From contig CANGYF010000003.1 in the NCBI GenBank assembly GCA_947458265.1, forward strand, positions 1 through 64,000: 64,000 bases of DNA. The letters run 5' to 3'. Under the pieces are notes generated by a model that worked only from the letters and a program-made list of their open reading frames with translations, searched no databases and had not been told where the DNA came from. This document shows, one piece after another, positions 46,753-54,774 of the stretch; position 1 is the stretch's first letter, and every line of letters starts with the position of its first letter. The DNA is from Betaproteobacteria bacterium (GTDB lineage Bacteria; Pseudomonadota; Gammaproteobacteria; Burkholderiales; CAIKXV01). The position numbers and the translations under genes were made by a program.

Positions 46753-47937
46753 ATGGCACGGTACAGAACCTTCGCCGAACACCTCGACCCGCAGGTCGGG
46801 CCCAAGCGCATCCTGGCTCTCGACGGTGGCGGGCTGCGCGGCGTGCTGACCCTGGGCATGCTGCGCGAGATCGAGACGCTGCTTCGCACGCGCCATGGCG
46901 GCGATCCCGACTTCCGGCTGTGCGACTACTTCGACCTGATCGCGGGCACCTCCACTGGCGCCATCATCGCCGCCGCGCTGTCGGTCGGCATGAGCGTCGA
47001 CGAGGTGCATGAGCACTACATGGCCCTGGGAAACGTCGTGTTCAAGCGCAGCCTGCTGCGCTGGGGCGCCCTGCGCGCGAAGTTCGACGGCGACAAGGTT
47101 CGCGACGCACTGATCGGCGTGCTGGGCGAGCGCACCATGGACAGCAAGGACTTCCGCACCGGCCTGCTGGTGGTGACCAAGCGGCTCGACACCGGCAGCG
47201 CCTGGCCGATCACCAACAACCCGAAGGCGCGCTACTTCCGCGGTGGCACGCAGTCGACCACGATCCCGAACGCCGAGTACCCGCTGTGGCAGGTGGTTCG
47301 CGCAAGTACGGCGGCGCCGTACTTCTTCGATCCCGAGACCCTGCGTATCGGGCGTGCCTCGGGCGGACTGAAGGCGGTGGTCGGGGACTTCGTCGATGGC
47401 GGGGTGACGCCGTCGAACAACCCGGCCCTGCAGGCGCTGATGACCGCGACGATGGAGGGCTACCGACTCGACTGGCCGGTGGGCGAGGACCGCATGCTGG
47501 TGGTGTCGGTCGGCACCGGCAAGGCCAATGCCGAGGTCGGGCATGCCGGCATCGTCAAGGGCACCGCCGCGATCCACGCGGTGATGTCGCTGAGCGCCCT
47601 GATGGAAGACTGCGCCGACCAGGTGGAGACCGTGATGCAGTGGCTGTCGCGCAGTCCGACCGCGCGCAGCATCGATGGCGAAATCGACAAGGCCCAGCCA
47701 CCACTCGGCGGCGCGCCAATGCTCAGCTACCTGCGCTACAACGTGCTCCTGCAGGAGGAGTGGTGCGCGGCGAACCTCGGCGAGGCGCTCGGCGCGAAGG
47801 CGCTGAAGAACCTGCAGGCGATGGACAAGCCTGAGAACATCCCCGAACTCGATCGCATTGGCCGCATCGCCGGGAAGAATCTGGTGAAGGCGGCGCATTT
47901 CGTCGATGCGTTCGATACGCCGGCGAGGCAAGGCTGA
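46753..47937 (+). CDS. Patatin-like phospholipase
   Basis: 394 residues, no signal peptide. The patatin elements are all present: the oxyanion loop DGGGLRG (24-30), the nucleophile elbow GTSTG with Ser67, and the catalytic Asp215 in VDGGV. A C-terminal region of about 150 residues follows. The protein would be a soluble Ser/Asp acyl hydrolase releasing fatty acids from lipids. It stands alone: no cyclic-nucleotide synthase, NLR or toxin partner is adjacent, so a defence role is not indicated by context. Confidence 0.92.
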   Translation: MARYRTFAEHLDPQVGPKRILALDGGGLRGVLTLGMLREIETLLRTRHGGDPDFRLCDYFDLIAGTSTGAIIAAALSVGMSVDEVHEHYMALGNVVFKRSLLRWGALRAKFDGDKVRDALIGVLGERTMDSKDFRTGLLVVTKRLDTGSAWPITNNPKARYFRGGTQSTTIPNAEYPLWQVVRASTAAPYFFDPETLRIGRASGGLKAVVGDFVDGGVTPSNNPALQALMTATMEGYRLDWPVGEDRMLVVSVGTGKANAEVGHAGIVKGTAAIHAVMSLSALMEDCADQVETVMQWLSRSPTARSIDGEIDKAQPPLGGAPMLSYLRYNVLLQEEWCAANLGEALGAKALKNLQAMDKPENIPELDRIGRIAGKNLVKAAHFVDAFDTPARQG

Positions 47938-48233
47938 TCACGGTTGACGCAGGCTTCATCGAGCGCTGCCTGGCCAGGGTGGCCGGCGGATCCAGAGCCG
48001 ATGGTTGCCCGTGCGGCGCATCGGTCGCCATGCGTTCCGGCAGACTTGATGAAGCGCTGTTCCAGCGCTGCGCCGGGATTCGTGGCCAGGTCCTGGCTGC
48101 CTGCTTAGCTCGTATCATCAGCCAGGTTCGATGATCTTTACGTCAAGCGATTGAGCCTTCAACCATCGATCAGACGAGTTTTCAGACAACCTCCTCAGCT
48201 GAACCTTTTCGCAATCGCCTTGCCGGAACCCCC

Positions 48234-48908
48234 ATGAAAACATCAGGAATCCTCGTTATCGCTGCCGCTCTGACTCTCGCCGCGACCCTGTCCGGTTGCG
48301 CTGGCAGCCAGAAAGACAAGGGTCAGCCCATTCCGCAGTCTGGTTTCCTGCCCAATTACAACCTCCTGACTGAAGTCGGTGGAACGCCGAAAGACGTCAA
48401 GCTGTGGCGTTACCGCGATGCGTCGGTCAACCCGGCGACCTATACCTCGATCATCATCGATCCGATCGACATCAAGCATGTCGCCTACACCAAGGAAATC
48501 ACGCCCGAAATCGTCGCTCAGACCAAGGCAACATTGCAGGCCGCGATCCACGAAGCGGTTGGTAGTCGCGGCGCGATGAAGATCGTGACCGCCCCTGGCC
48601 CTGGCGTCGCCCGTATCTCGGTTGCCATCACCGGTGCCGAGATCGACCCCGCGGGACTGAGGCTCTACGACTTCACGCCGATTGGGCTGGTGGTCAATGC
48701 TGCATCGTATGCCGGCGGCGTCAACTCGAGGATCCCGGCCATGGTGGTCGAGAGCAGGATCGTTGACAGCATGTCCCGTGCCTTTCTGGGCGGCGGCGTG
48801 GTGACTGTCCAGGGCGATTCTTTCCGAACCGGCAGCGGATCGGTCGAATCCTTCCAGAACATGGCAAAGAAGGCGGTTCAGGCAGCGGTGATGACCCCCG
48901 CTCAATAA
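48234..48908 (+). CDS. DUF3313-family lipoprotein
   Basis: 224 residues. A lipoprotein signal with lipobox LSGC (Cys22) is followed by a Gly/Ser/Lys-rich linker and the DUF3313 pattern SGFLPNYNLLTE, KLWRYRDASVNPATYTSIIIDPI and a C-terminal amphipathic segment ending in an Ala-rich helix. DUF3313 proteins are outer-membrane or periplasmic lipoproteins of unknown role. The 296 bp before it hold no gene; a promoter could lie in the AT-richer stretch at about 48120-48200. The 280 bp after it hold only the relic end of an insertion sequence. Confidence 0.82.
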   Translation: MKTSGILVIAAALTLAATLSGCAGSQKDKGQPIPQSGFLPNYNLLTEVGGTPKDVKLWRYRDASVNPATYTSIIIDPIDIKHVAYTKEITPEIVAQTKATLQAAIHEAVGSRGAMKIVTAPGPGVARISVAITGAEIDPAGLRLYDFTPIGLVVNAASYAGGVNSRIPAMVVESRIVDSMSRAFLGGGVVTVQGDSFRTGSGSVESFQNMAKKAVQAAVMTPAQ

Positions 48909-49188
48909 ACGCCAACGCTGCAATAACCTGAAGAGCGCCAGCAATCGCCCCAACACGCCATCAAGCCCGGCACAAGCGGTGAGGCCAGCCCCGGGAAGAG
49001 CGGCATGGTCCCGTCCCAGGGCAGTCACTCAGTGCCGGTGCTGGTACCGCCCCGCGCAGACACCTTGCCTTAATGAATGCCTTTCGCGTCCATCAAGGCA
49101 GGTCGCTCGGCGCCAAACGCGAGGGACTGCAGTTTCCCGCCTGCAGCTCTGGTAATCCCCCCGCTTTTCGTGGCCGTCAGAAGTAGAC

Positions 49189-49527
49189 CTACGTGGCCAT
49201 GGCCAGCCGCTGTTTCGGGGTGATGCCGCCCAAGGCCATGTTCGAGCGTTCGTGATTGTAGGACCACATCCATCGCGTAGCGAAGCCCGGGACTTCAACC
49301 AGATCGTCGAAGTGATACTGGGCCAGCCACTCGTAGCGCACAGTCCGGTTGAATCTCTCGACGTACGCGTTCTGCTGCGGCTTGCCAGGCTGGATGTATT
49401 CGATCTTGATCGAGTGCTTCGCAGCCCAAGCCAGTAGTTCGCCCCTGATGTGTTCCGGTCCGTTGTCGCACTGGATCACAGAAGGCGTGCCACGCCACGG
49501 AATCACTTGCTCCAGACTGCGGATCAC
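49189..49527 (-). pseudogene. IS3-family transposase (OrfB integrase core), 3' fragment
   Basis: 112 codons of the C-terminal half of an rve-type integrase core. The last two catalytic acids are present with the family spacing: Asp21 (QCDNGPE) and Glu57 (YVERFN), 35 residues apart, but the first Asp and the whole N-terminal part are missing; the similarity stops at about 49530. The sequence ends GGITPKQRLAMAT, typical of IS3 elements. About 40 bp further on the minus strand, a reading KSGGITRAAG resembles the usual non-coding tail of such elements. It is a dead remnant and marks an insertion-prone spot. Confidence 0.85.
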
Positions 49528-49828
49528 GCGCTACCGTGTGATTCAGTGGTGTGATGCTGCCTGGAGGGCGCGGGCAGATCGGGAGGAAACCCTGCGCGGG
49601 CGCTGCAGTGCCGCGGGGCGGGTCGTGCTGCGCTCGCCGAGCGCGCTCGGGTGAGGGCGATGAATTCGATGGCCATCCTGCACAGTGTGGCCGGGTTGGC
49701 CGCCAGATTCAGGGGCCACAACAGTGCGCGTGCAGCGCGTCGGCGCGACGATTGCGCCCTCGAGGCCACGGCCAAGCGCTCGCAGGGGTGTCCGAAAGTG
49801 CTATTCGCACAGCTACAGCGAGCACGAC
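49528..49828. other. Region between the transposase relic and the broken DUF6998-like gene
   Basis: About 300 bp with short frames on both strands, none matching a family that I recognise. It is bounded by two gene remnants and is probably debris from insertion and deletion events. No terminal inverted repeats were found by eye. Confidence 0.5.
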
Positions 49829-50149
49829 CGCCACTTTACGCTTGATGGCCGCCTGATCGGCGACATCGGCGAAGTGCTGGCCGTGCAGCACTAGGCGATC
49901 ACGCTGACCACCACCCAGACTGCCGTACACGACGCCGTGACCGCCGACGGCCGAAAGGTCCAGATCAAGGCCGCGATGAAGGAGAGCCTGACTTTCCCTT
50001 GGGGCGATGCGCCGGACTACTACATCGGACTCAAGATCCTCGAGGACGGCACGCGCCTGGAGGTCTGCAAAGGCCCGGGGGCGATCATTAAGGAGGCGCT
50101 CGCCGGTCGGAAGACTAGGCCGAAGACGGGGAATCATGTCGTGTCATAA
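49829..50149 (+). pseudogene. DUF6998-like gene interrupted by an in-frame amber codon
   Basis: Reading frame 2 gives FTLDGRLIGDIGEVLAVQH, then TAG at 49892-49894, then AITLTTTQTAVHDAVTADG and VQIKAAMKESLTFPWG up to the stop at 50147-50149. The pattern (a Gly-rich strand, DIGE, then DGRxVQIK) is that of DUF6998 proteins, which I recall as small nuclease-like proteins of unknown role in accessory DNA. The amber codon falls where a Tyr or similar residue would be, and the N-terminus is missing. An ATG-like restart at 49937 (GTG) would give a 70-residue protein, but I think the gene is dead. Confidence 0.65.
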
Positions 50150-50288
50150 ACAGCGTTATGCGATCTAAATCAGTGGGTTGCCGATATCGACCGCGTGTTG
50201 CCGCCGGTTGGTGGCAAATGGTCTGAACGGATACGCCCGAAAAGCACCCCAAGTGGCCAAAGGGGGTCTGTAAGTGAGATTTCGGAAC

Positions 50289-50333
50289 TTAATAACCCCA
50301 TACTTGACACTGGGGTTATTAAACGATTAGGAT
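50289..50333 (+). promoter_or_regulatory. Promoter embedded in a perfect 11-bp inverted repeat (probable operator)
   Basis: Left arm TTAATAACCCC (50289-50299) and right arm GGGGTTATTAA (50312-50322) are exact reverse complements with a 12-bp spacer. A consensus -35 TTGACA (50304-50309) starts in the spacer, and TAGGAT (50328-50333) lies 18 bp on as a -10. A repressor dimer on the repeat would cover the -35 and the spacer to the -10. The first gene downstream encodes a ribbon-helix-helix-like protein, so autoregulation is likely. Confidence 0.7.
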
Positions 50334-50358
50334 GCCCCCACGATTGATGGGAGGCCCC

Positions 50359-50892
50359 ATGCCAAAGCGAAACATCTATTTCACCGACGACCTCGTCGCG
50401 CAAATGAAAAAGCACCCCGACGAGAAGTGGAGTGCGGTCTGCCAAGAAGCCGTGGAGACGCGGCTCCGGTACCTCGAACTCCGGTCCGATATCGCGAGCG
50501 ACGCAGTCCAACGCGCCAAAGCGCGGCTCGCGACGGAAAGAGCCGCATACATCGCCGATGCCTACGACCGCGGGGAACGCGCCGGAATCGCTTGGGCGGC
50601 AGATCACGCCGCCTTCGATGAATTGCGCGGGATTGTGGACGGCGGACCGGAAGACGAGCCCTTTGACGGCCTGTTCGACGACGGCGAGGACAGCCTCCGT
50701 ATGATCGCAAAGCTTGCCTGCGGTGCGCCGCCAGACACTCTAGGTGATGAAACGCTGACGGCCGACGAGCACGCTTTCATGGTTGGTCTATGTAACGCCA
50801 TCGGACTACGGATGGATGGTGGCGACATCGACTCCGCGCGATATTGGGAGGGCTTCTTCGCAGGCGCTCTCGCCATCTTCAGGCAGCTGTAA
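50359..50892 (+). CDS. Ribbon-helix-helix-like protein, candidate antitoxin/repressor
   Basis: 177 residues; the ATG at 50359 follows GGGAGGCCCC, better than the upstream ATG at 50332. The first 40 residues read like an RHH DNA-binding domain: RNIYFTDDL (strand) then EKWSAVCQEAVETRL (helix). The rest is acidic and helical, with no known motif; two regions (DGGPEDEPFDGLFDDGED; YWEGFFAGALAIF) are distinctive. It lies 26 bp after the -10 of the palindromic promoter and 3 bp before the DUF4258-like gene. RHH protein first and small basic protein second is the usual toxin-antitoxin order. Base composition is visibly lower in GC than the surrounding genome. Confidence 0.72.
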   Translation: MPKRNIYFTDDLVAQMKKHPDEKWSAVCQEAVETRLRYLELRSDIASDAVQRAKARLATERAAYIADAYDRGERAGIAWAADHAAFDELRGIVDGGPEDEPFDGLFDDGEDSLRMIAKLACGAPPDTLGDETLTADEHAFMVGLCNAIGLRMDGGDIDSARYWEGFFAGALAIFRQL

Positions 50893-50895
50893 GCC

Positions 50896-51204
50896 ATGAC
50901 TATTCACCACCGACGTCGACACCAGGACGTGCGTACCAGCTGCTCCGATCATGCTGTCCGTCGGATGCGGCAGCGCTGCATCTCCTTCCGCCGGATGGAT
51001 GCTGCGATTAGGTATGGCGACGAGTACCGTACCCACTCCGGCTATATCTACTTCCTCAGCAGCCGCACCTGCCGCAGCCTGCAGCGAACGCTCCCGCCCG
51101 CGGAGGCGAGAGAGATCGCGCGGTTTGAAAACTGTTATGTCGTTGAAGGTGACGATGGCATGATCGTCACGGTCGGTCACCGCACGAAGCGAATTCGCCG
51201 CTGA
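50896..51204 (+). CDS. DUF4258-like small basic protein, candidate toxin
   Basis: 102 residues, very basic. It starts 3 bp after the RHH-like gene. The sequence fits the DUF4258 pattern: SDHAVRRMRQRCIS (His and Arg of the first helix), MDAAIRYGDEYR, SGYIYFLSS, and a last strand pair GMIVTVGHRTKRIRR. DUF4258 folds like RelE/BrnT ribonuclease toxins, as far as I recall. The family match is by eye. With the upstream regulator it makes a compact two-gene operon. A small phage-derived protein is the alternative. Confidence 0.68.
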   Translation: MTIHHRRRHQDVRTSCSDHAVRRMRQRCISFRRMDAAIRYGDEYRTHSGYIYFLSSRTCRSLQRTLPPAEAREIARFENCYVVEGDDGMIVTVGHRTKRIRR

Positions 51205-51214
51205 GGTAGTCACG

Positions 51215-51346
51215 ATGACAGCGACTCGACATCGACGAGCGATTGCCCGCTATACGCGGCCCCTGTGCTCGCTGATGTTGGTTGGGCTGCTTTCCGCGCC
51301 CACCTCCGTTGGCGGCGCTGGTGCCGGCCTCCGTGCAGGCACCTGA
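51215..51346 (+). CDS. Possible small hydrophobic protein (43 aa)
   Basis: An ATG at 51215, 10 bp after the DUF4258-like stop, opens 43 codons: a basic start (MTATRHRRAIARYTR) and a hydrophobic stretch with Leu and Val (SLMLVGLLSAPTS). It could be a single-span membrane peptide or a signal peptide left from a lost gene. The upstream stop is followed by GAGGTAG, a possible ribosome site. Coding is not proven. Confidence 0.25.
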   Translation: MTATRHRRAIARYTRPLCSLMLVGLLSAPTSVGGAGAGLRAGT

Positions 51347-51570
51347 CGCGCTATCACCGGGTGTTGGCACCTTACGGTGGCATGGATGCAAACTTCGTAC
51401 TGGATAAGAGCGAACGTCGAGACGCAGAAAGTTCCTGTCCCGGGCAAGCAGGACGGACCGACTGACCCTCTGCTCGAGGCTGTCGGATAGAAGAGATACC
51501 GCGAACGCGGCTGGTCCAACCGCACCGCGCCCGGTCGGAGATATCGGCCACCATCACGGAGGAGAACGTC

Positions 51571-53646
51571 ATGCAAGGTCATTCGTCAGGCGCCCTTGCG
51601 CGCTTGTTGAGCTTCGCCACGCTGGCCTTGCTGGTTGCCGGCTGCGCGATCACCCCCGCGCCGCTGGAGGAAAGCAGCCGGCCGATCGCCGGCTATCTCG
51701 ACTACTCGTGGGACAAGAACTCGGTGCTGTTCAATACCCGCGAGCGCAGCCGGCAGACGGTGTTCATGGACACCTTCTATCCCTTCGATCCCTCGCTGCG
51801 CTACAACAACGCCGAGGCGTTGGTGCGCCATGAACTCGAACATCGGCCATTCATGCAGGACGGCGTGCTGATGGTGGCCCTGTCGGACCTGCGCAGGATC
51901 TACGCGCCGTTCATGAGCTACTCGGTCGACGCCACGACTCAGCGCTTCACGGTGCAGCACCATTTCTTCCGCAAGCGGGTGGCGGCGGGCTCGGGTTCGC
52001 GCGCGCCGACGATCGAATACACCAGGATCGCCTGGCAGGGGACCTATGCGCTCGGCAGCACGGCGGCGATCTCCTCGTCGGCCACCCACGCCATGGTCAC
52101 CGACCGCAACCAGATCGACAAGGCCCCGGTGGCCAATGCCGGTGCGGCCGCTGCGGCGACGCTGGCCGCGGCGCCGGTACAGCGGAACGGGCGCATCTAT
52201 GTGCCCGTGGCGAGCTTCATGCGCACCCTCGGCAAGACCATCACCGACGATACCGCCGGCAGTGGCTATCTGGCGGTGAGCCATGTCGCCCCGCAGGACA
52301 CGGCAGATGACCTCTTCAACCCGGGATACGCCAGCCGCGGCCTGCCCAATACGCCGATCACGCCGGCGCGGGTGAAGACCATGAACGGCCTGCTCGACGG
52401 CAGCATCGACCGCGGCAACCTGTGGCTCTCGATGTATCTGGGCGATATCCGGGTGTTCAGCGGCAAGGCCGATGCGAACGGGCAGGATACTCACGTGATG
52501 TCGGCGGTGGACCGCATCGTCCCCTATCGGTTGTATGTGCCGGCGCGCTACGACTCGCGGCAGCCTTCGAAGTTCACCTTCAACCTGCACGGCGCCACCG
52601 GCAACGAGAACGCCCCGTTCGAACGGCCGAACGACCATCTGAAGAACCATCCTTCGGCGCTCGGGCTGAACAGCCTCGAAGCCTATGCCGACCACTACAA
52701 CTACATCATCCTGTCACCCAACGGCTGGACGCGCGGGCCGGTGTGGGGCAGTGGACCCGGCGAGCAGATCATGCTGGCCGCGCTGGAGCAGGTCCGGCAG
52801 CGGTACAGCATCGACCCCCAGCGCATGTTCATCTTCGGAAACTCCGCCGGCGCTGCGGGCGCGATGAGCTTCGTGCGGCGCCACGGCCACCTGTTCAAGG
52901 CCATGGCGCCGACCGCGCCGGGCGGCAGCAAGCCCTACGCCGCGGACCTCAACGACCGCATCCTCGACATGCCGACCGTCCTTTCGTGCTTCACCGCCGA
53001 TGTGACCGTTTTCTATGCGGGCAACGCCAGGAACTCCTGCCAGACCTGGTACGCGGAGAACCTGCGCGGCCGGATGCGCAACCTCACCACGATCACGGTC
53101 GAGAACGGCCACCACTCCTTCGGCCCGGCCTCTCTCTACCAGATCACCTTCGACCATTTCGAGCGCGCGCTTGATCGGACGCCGCCGAGGAACATCACCG
53201 CGGTGCGACTGGGCGCGGGCCAGGCCACCGCCACGGTGGCGGAATCGGGTGGCGCGACGTCCCGCGTCAAGCTCGCCACGGCGCCGGTGCGCGAAGGGGG
53301 CGCGCTGATGGTGGCGCTGGACGATCTGGCCCGCATCTACGGCGAAAGGGATTTCCGCGTCTACGATGTACATGCCTACAACCAGAAACCCGCGGACATG
53401 GTGTCGGTCAAGACGGTGCTGTTCAACCAGGTTTCCGTGAACATCAAGCCCGGCGAGCGCTTCCTGCGTGTGGGTGGCACCATCCATCCCGGCGATACTA
53501 TGGACGGAAAGACCCGCGTGGCGGCGGACGACCCCCGCGTGGACAAGCGCAGCCTGTCGGTGCCGGCGCGCGACAGCAGTGGCAGGATCATGGTGCCGGT
53601 GGTCGAATTCATGCAGCTGTTCGGCAAGACCGTGACCGTGGAATGA
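51571..53646 (+). CDS. Lipoprotein alpha/beta hydrolase (PHB-depolymerase-like) between duplicated accessory domains
   Basis: 691 residues; ATG after GGAGGAGAACGTC. Lipobox VAGC places lipidated Cys at about residue 27. Residues about 95-230 and 570-690 are copies of one domain: GVLMVALSDLRRIYA and GALMVALDDLARIYG; GRIYVPVASFMRTLGKT and GRIMVPVVEFMQLFGKT. This pattern resembles the copper-amine-oxidase N-terminal-like (stalk) domain of secreted proteins. Between them lies an esterase core with FNLHGATGN, IFGNSAGAAG (nucleophile Ser425) and a His near GHHSFGP. It probably cleaves an ester outside the cell while held on the outer membrane. The next gene is an MBL hydrolase. Confidence 0.82.
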   Translation: MQGHSSGALARLLSFATLALLVAGCAITPAPLEESSRPIAGYLDYSWDKNSVLFNTRERSRQTVFMDTFYPFDPSLRYNNAEALVRHELEHRPFMQDGVLMVALSDLRRIYAPFMSYSVDATTQRFTVQHHFFRKRVAAGSGSRAPTIEYTRIAWQGTYALGSTAAISSSATHAMVTDRNQIDKAPVANAGAAAAATLAAAPVQRNGRIYVPVASFMRTLGKTITDDTAGSGYLAVSHVAPQDTADDLFNPGYASRGLPNTPITPARVKTMNGLLDGSIDRGNLWLSMYLGDIRVFSGKADANGQDTHVMSAVDRIVPYRLYVPARYDSRQPSKFTFNLHGATGNENAPFERPNDHLKNHPSALGLNSLEAYADHYNYIILSPNGWTRGPVWGSGPGEQIMLAALEQVRQRYSIDPQRMFIFGNSAGAAGAMSFVRRHGHLFKAMAPTAPGGSKPYAADLNDRILDMPTVLSCFTADVTVFYAGNARNSCQTWYAENLRGRMRNLTTITVENGHHSFGPASLYQITFDHFERALDRTPPRNITAVRLGAGQATATVAESGGATSRVKLATAPVREGGALMVALDDLARIYGERDFRVYDVHAYNQKPADMVSVKTVLFNQVSVNIKPGERFLRVGGTIHPGDTMDGKTRVAADDPRVDKRSLSVPARDSSGRIMVPVVEFMQLFGKTVTVE

Positions 53647-53680
53647 TGGCCCGGCACCACCCATTACCCAGGAGGACACC

Positions 53681-54670
53681 ATGACCACCCATCCATTTGC
53701 TGCGCCCGTCGTCGACGCCCTTTCCGTACGCGTGCTGGTGGATTCGCGCTATGAGCGCTTCCTGCCGAGGATGGACCATCCGCACGTGAAGATCGAGCAC
53801 GTCGGCCGCATCGTCGGCCGGCCGGAGAGCACTTTTGCCTGCGAGTGGGGCCTGTCGCTGCACCTGACCTCGGAGAAGGACGGTGCGAAAGCGCAGTACG
53901 TGCTCGACTTCGGTTACACGCCGGAAATCATCAACCGCAACTTCGAACTGCTCGGCATCGAACCCGGCAAGATCAACGGCCTGATCCTCAGCCACGGCCA
54001 CCTCGACCACTTCGGCGGTCTGCAGGGTTTCGTCAGGCAGCATCGCGGGCAGATGCGCGACGACCTCGCGCTGTATGTCGGTGGCGAGACCATCTTCCGC
54101 ACCAAGTGGGTGAAGGAAGGCGGCGAGACCCTGCCATGGTGCACCCTCGACCGCGCGGCGCTGGAGGCGCAGAAGGTGCTGCCGGTGTGCTGCCCGCAGC
54201 CGCAGGCGCTGGATGGCGCCTTCACCTCGGGCTACATCGAGCGCAGTTCCTTCGAGACCGTGACTGGCGGCTCGCTGGTGGTGGACGACCATTTCACGCC
54301 GACCGAGCGCGCGGGCAACCTGGTCAAGGACACCCATCCCGACGAACACGCCACCTGCTACATCGTCAAGGGCAAGGGCCTGGTGGTGATTTCATCCTGC
54401 GGCCACACCGGCATCATCAACACGGTGAGGAGCGCGATGAAGGCCGCCAACACCGACAAGGTACACGCCGTGATGGGCGGCTTCCATCTGGGCCCTGCGC
54501 CGGTGGATTACCTGCAGCACACGCTGAAGGAACTGCAGGCGATCAATCCCGACGTGATCGTGCCGATGCATTGCACCGGCGAGCGCTTCATCGACATGCT
54601 GCGCCAGCAGATGCCGGATCGCGTGGTGTATTCGAACGTGGGCAGCCGCTATACCTTCGGCCTGCAGTAA
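53681..54670 (+). CDS. MBL-fold metallohydrolase
   Basis: 329 residues. The metal motif SHGHLDHFGG (His105, His107, Asp109, His110) is intact; further ligands lie in HPDEHATC and SSCGHTGIINT, and a last His in MHCTGE. The pattern resembles the group annotated as 7,8-dihydropterin-6-methyl-phosphate-like or PqsE-type hydrolases; substrates are diverse. It starts 34 bp after the surface lipoprotein hydrolase with AGGAGGAC upstream, so the two may be co-transcribed, but it lacks a signal peptide. Confidence 0.88.
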   Translation: MTTHPFAAPVVDALSVRVLVDSRYERFLPRMDHPHVKIEHVGRIVGRPESTFACEWGLSLHLTSEKDGAKAQYVLDFGYTPEIINRNFELLGIEPGKINGLILSHGHLDHFGGLQGFVRQHRGQMRDDLALYVGGETIFRTKWVKEGGETLPWCTLDRAALEAQKVLPVCCPQPQALDGAFTSGYIERSSFETVTGGSLVVDDHFTPTERAGNLVKDTHPDEHATCYIVKGKGLVVISSCGHTGIINTVRSAMKAANTDKVHAVMGGFHLGPAPVDYLQHTLKELQAINPDVIVPMHCTGERFIDMLRQQMPDRVVYSNVGSRYTFGLQ

Positions 54671-54685
54671 TCCACGGCCGGGCGC

Positions 54686-54717
54686 GGGATGACGCGCACG
54701 GGCTGCGCCGCCATCCC
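54686..54717. terminator. Possible hairpin terminator after the MBL gene
   Basis: GGGATG (54686-54691) pairs with CATCCC (54712-54717), and GCGC (54694-54697) with GCGC (54705-54708) inside, giving a 10-bp interrupted stem 16 bp after the stop codon. No T-run follows, so it is weak evidence. Confidence 0.35.
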
Positions 54718-54774
54718 CGGTTGACGGACGCAGTATGCTGTCGTGCGTTACCGCACTGACTCGGATCCTTCTCC

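Noticed and set aside
46753-47937. CBASS or other anti-phage system around the patatin
   Set aside because: No cyclase, HORMA, TRIP13 or other partner gene is adjacent on either side.
49685-49828. N-terminal part of the DUF6998-like gene upstream of 49829
   Set aside because: The frame stays open but the sequence is Arg/Pro-rich with no similarity to the family that I can see.
50289-50322. The inverted repeat as an intrinsic terminator
   Set aside because: The spacer holds a TTGACA box with a fitting -10 downstream, there is no T-run after the stem, and the repeat precedes rather than follows an intact gene.
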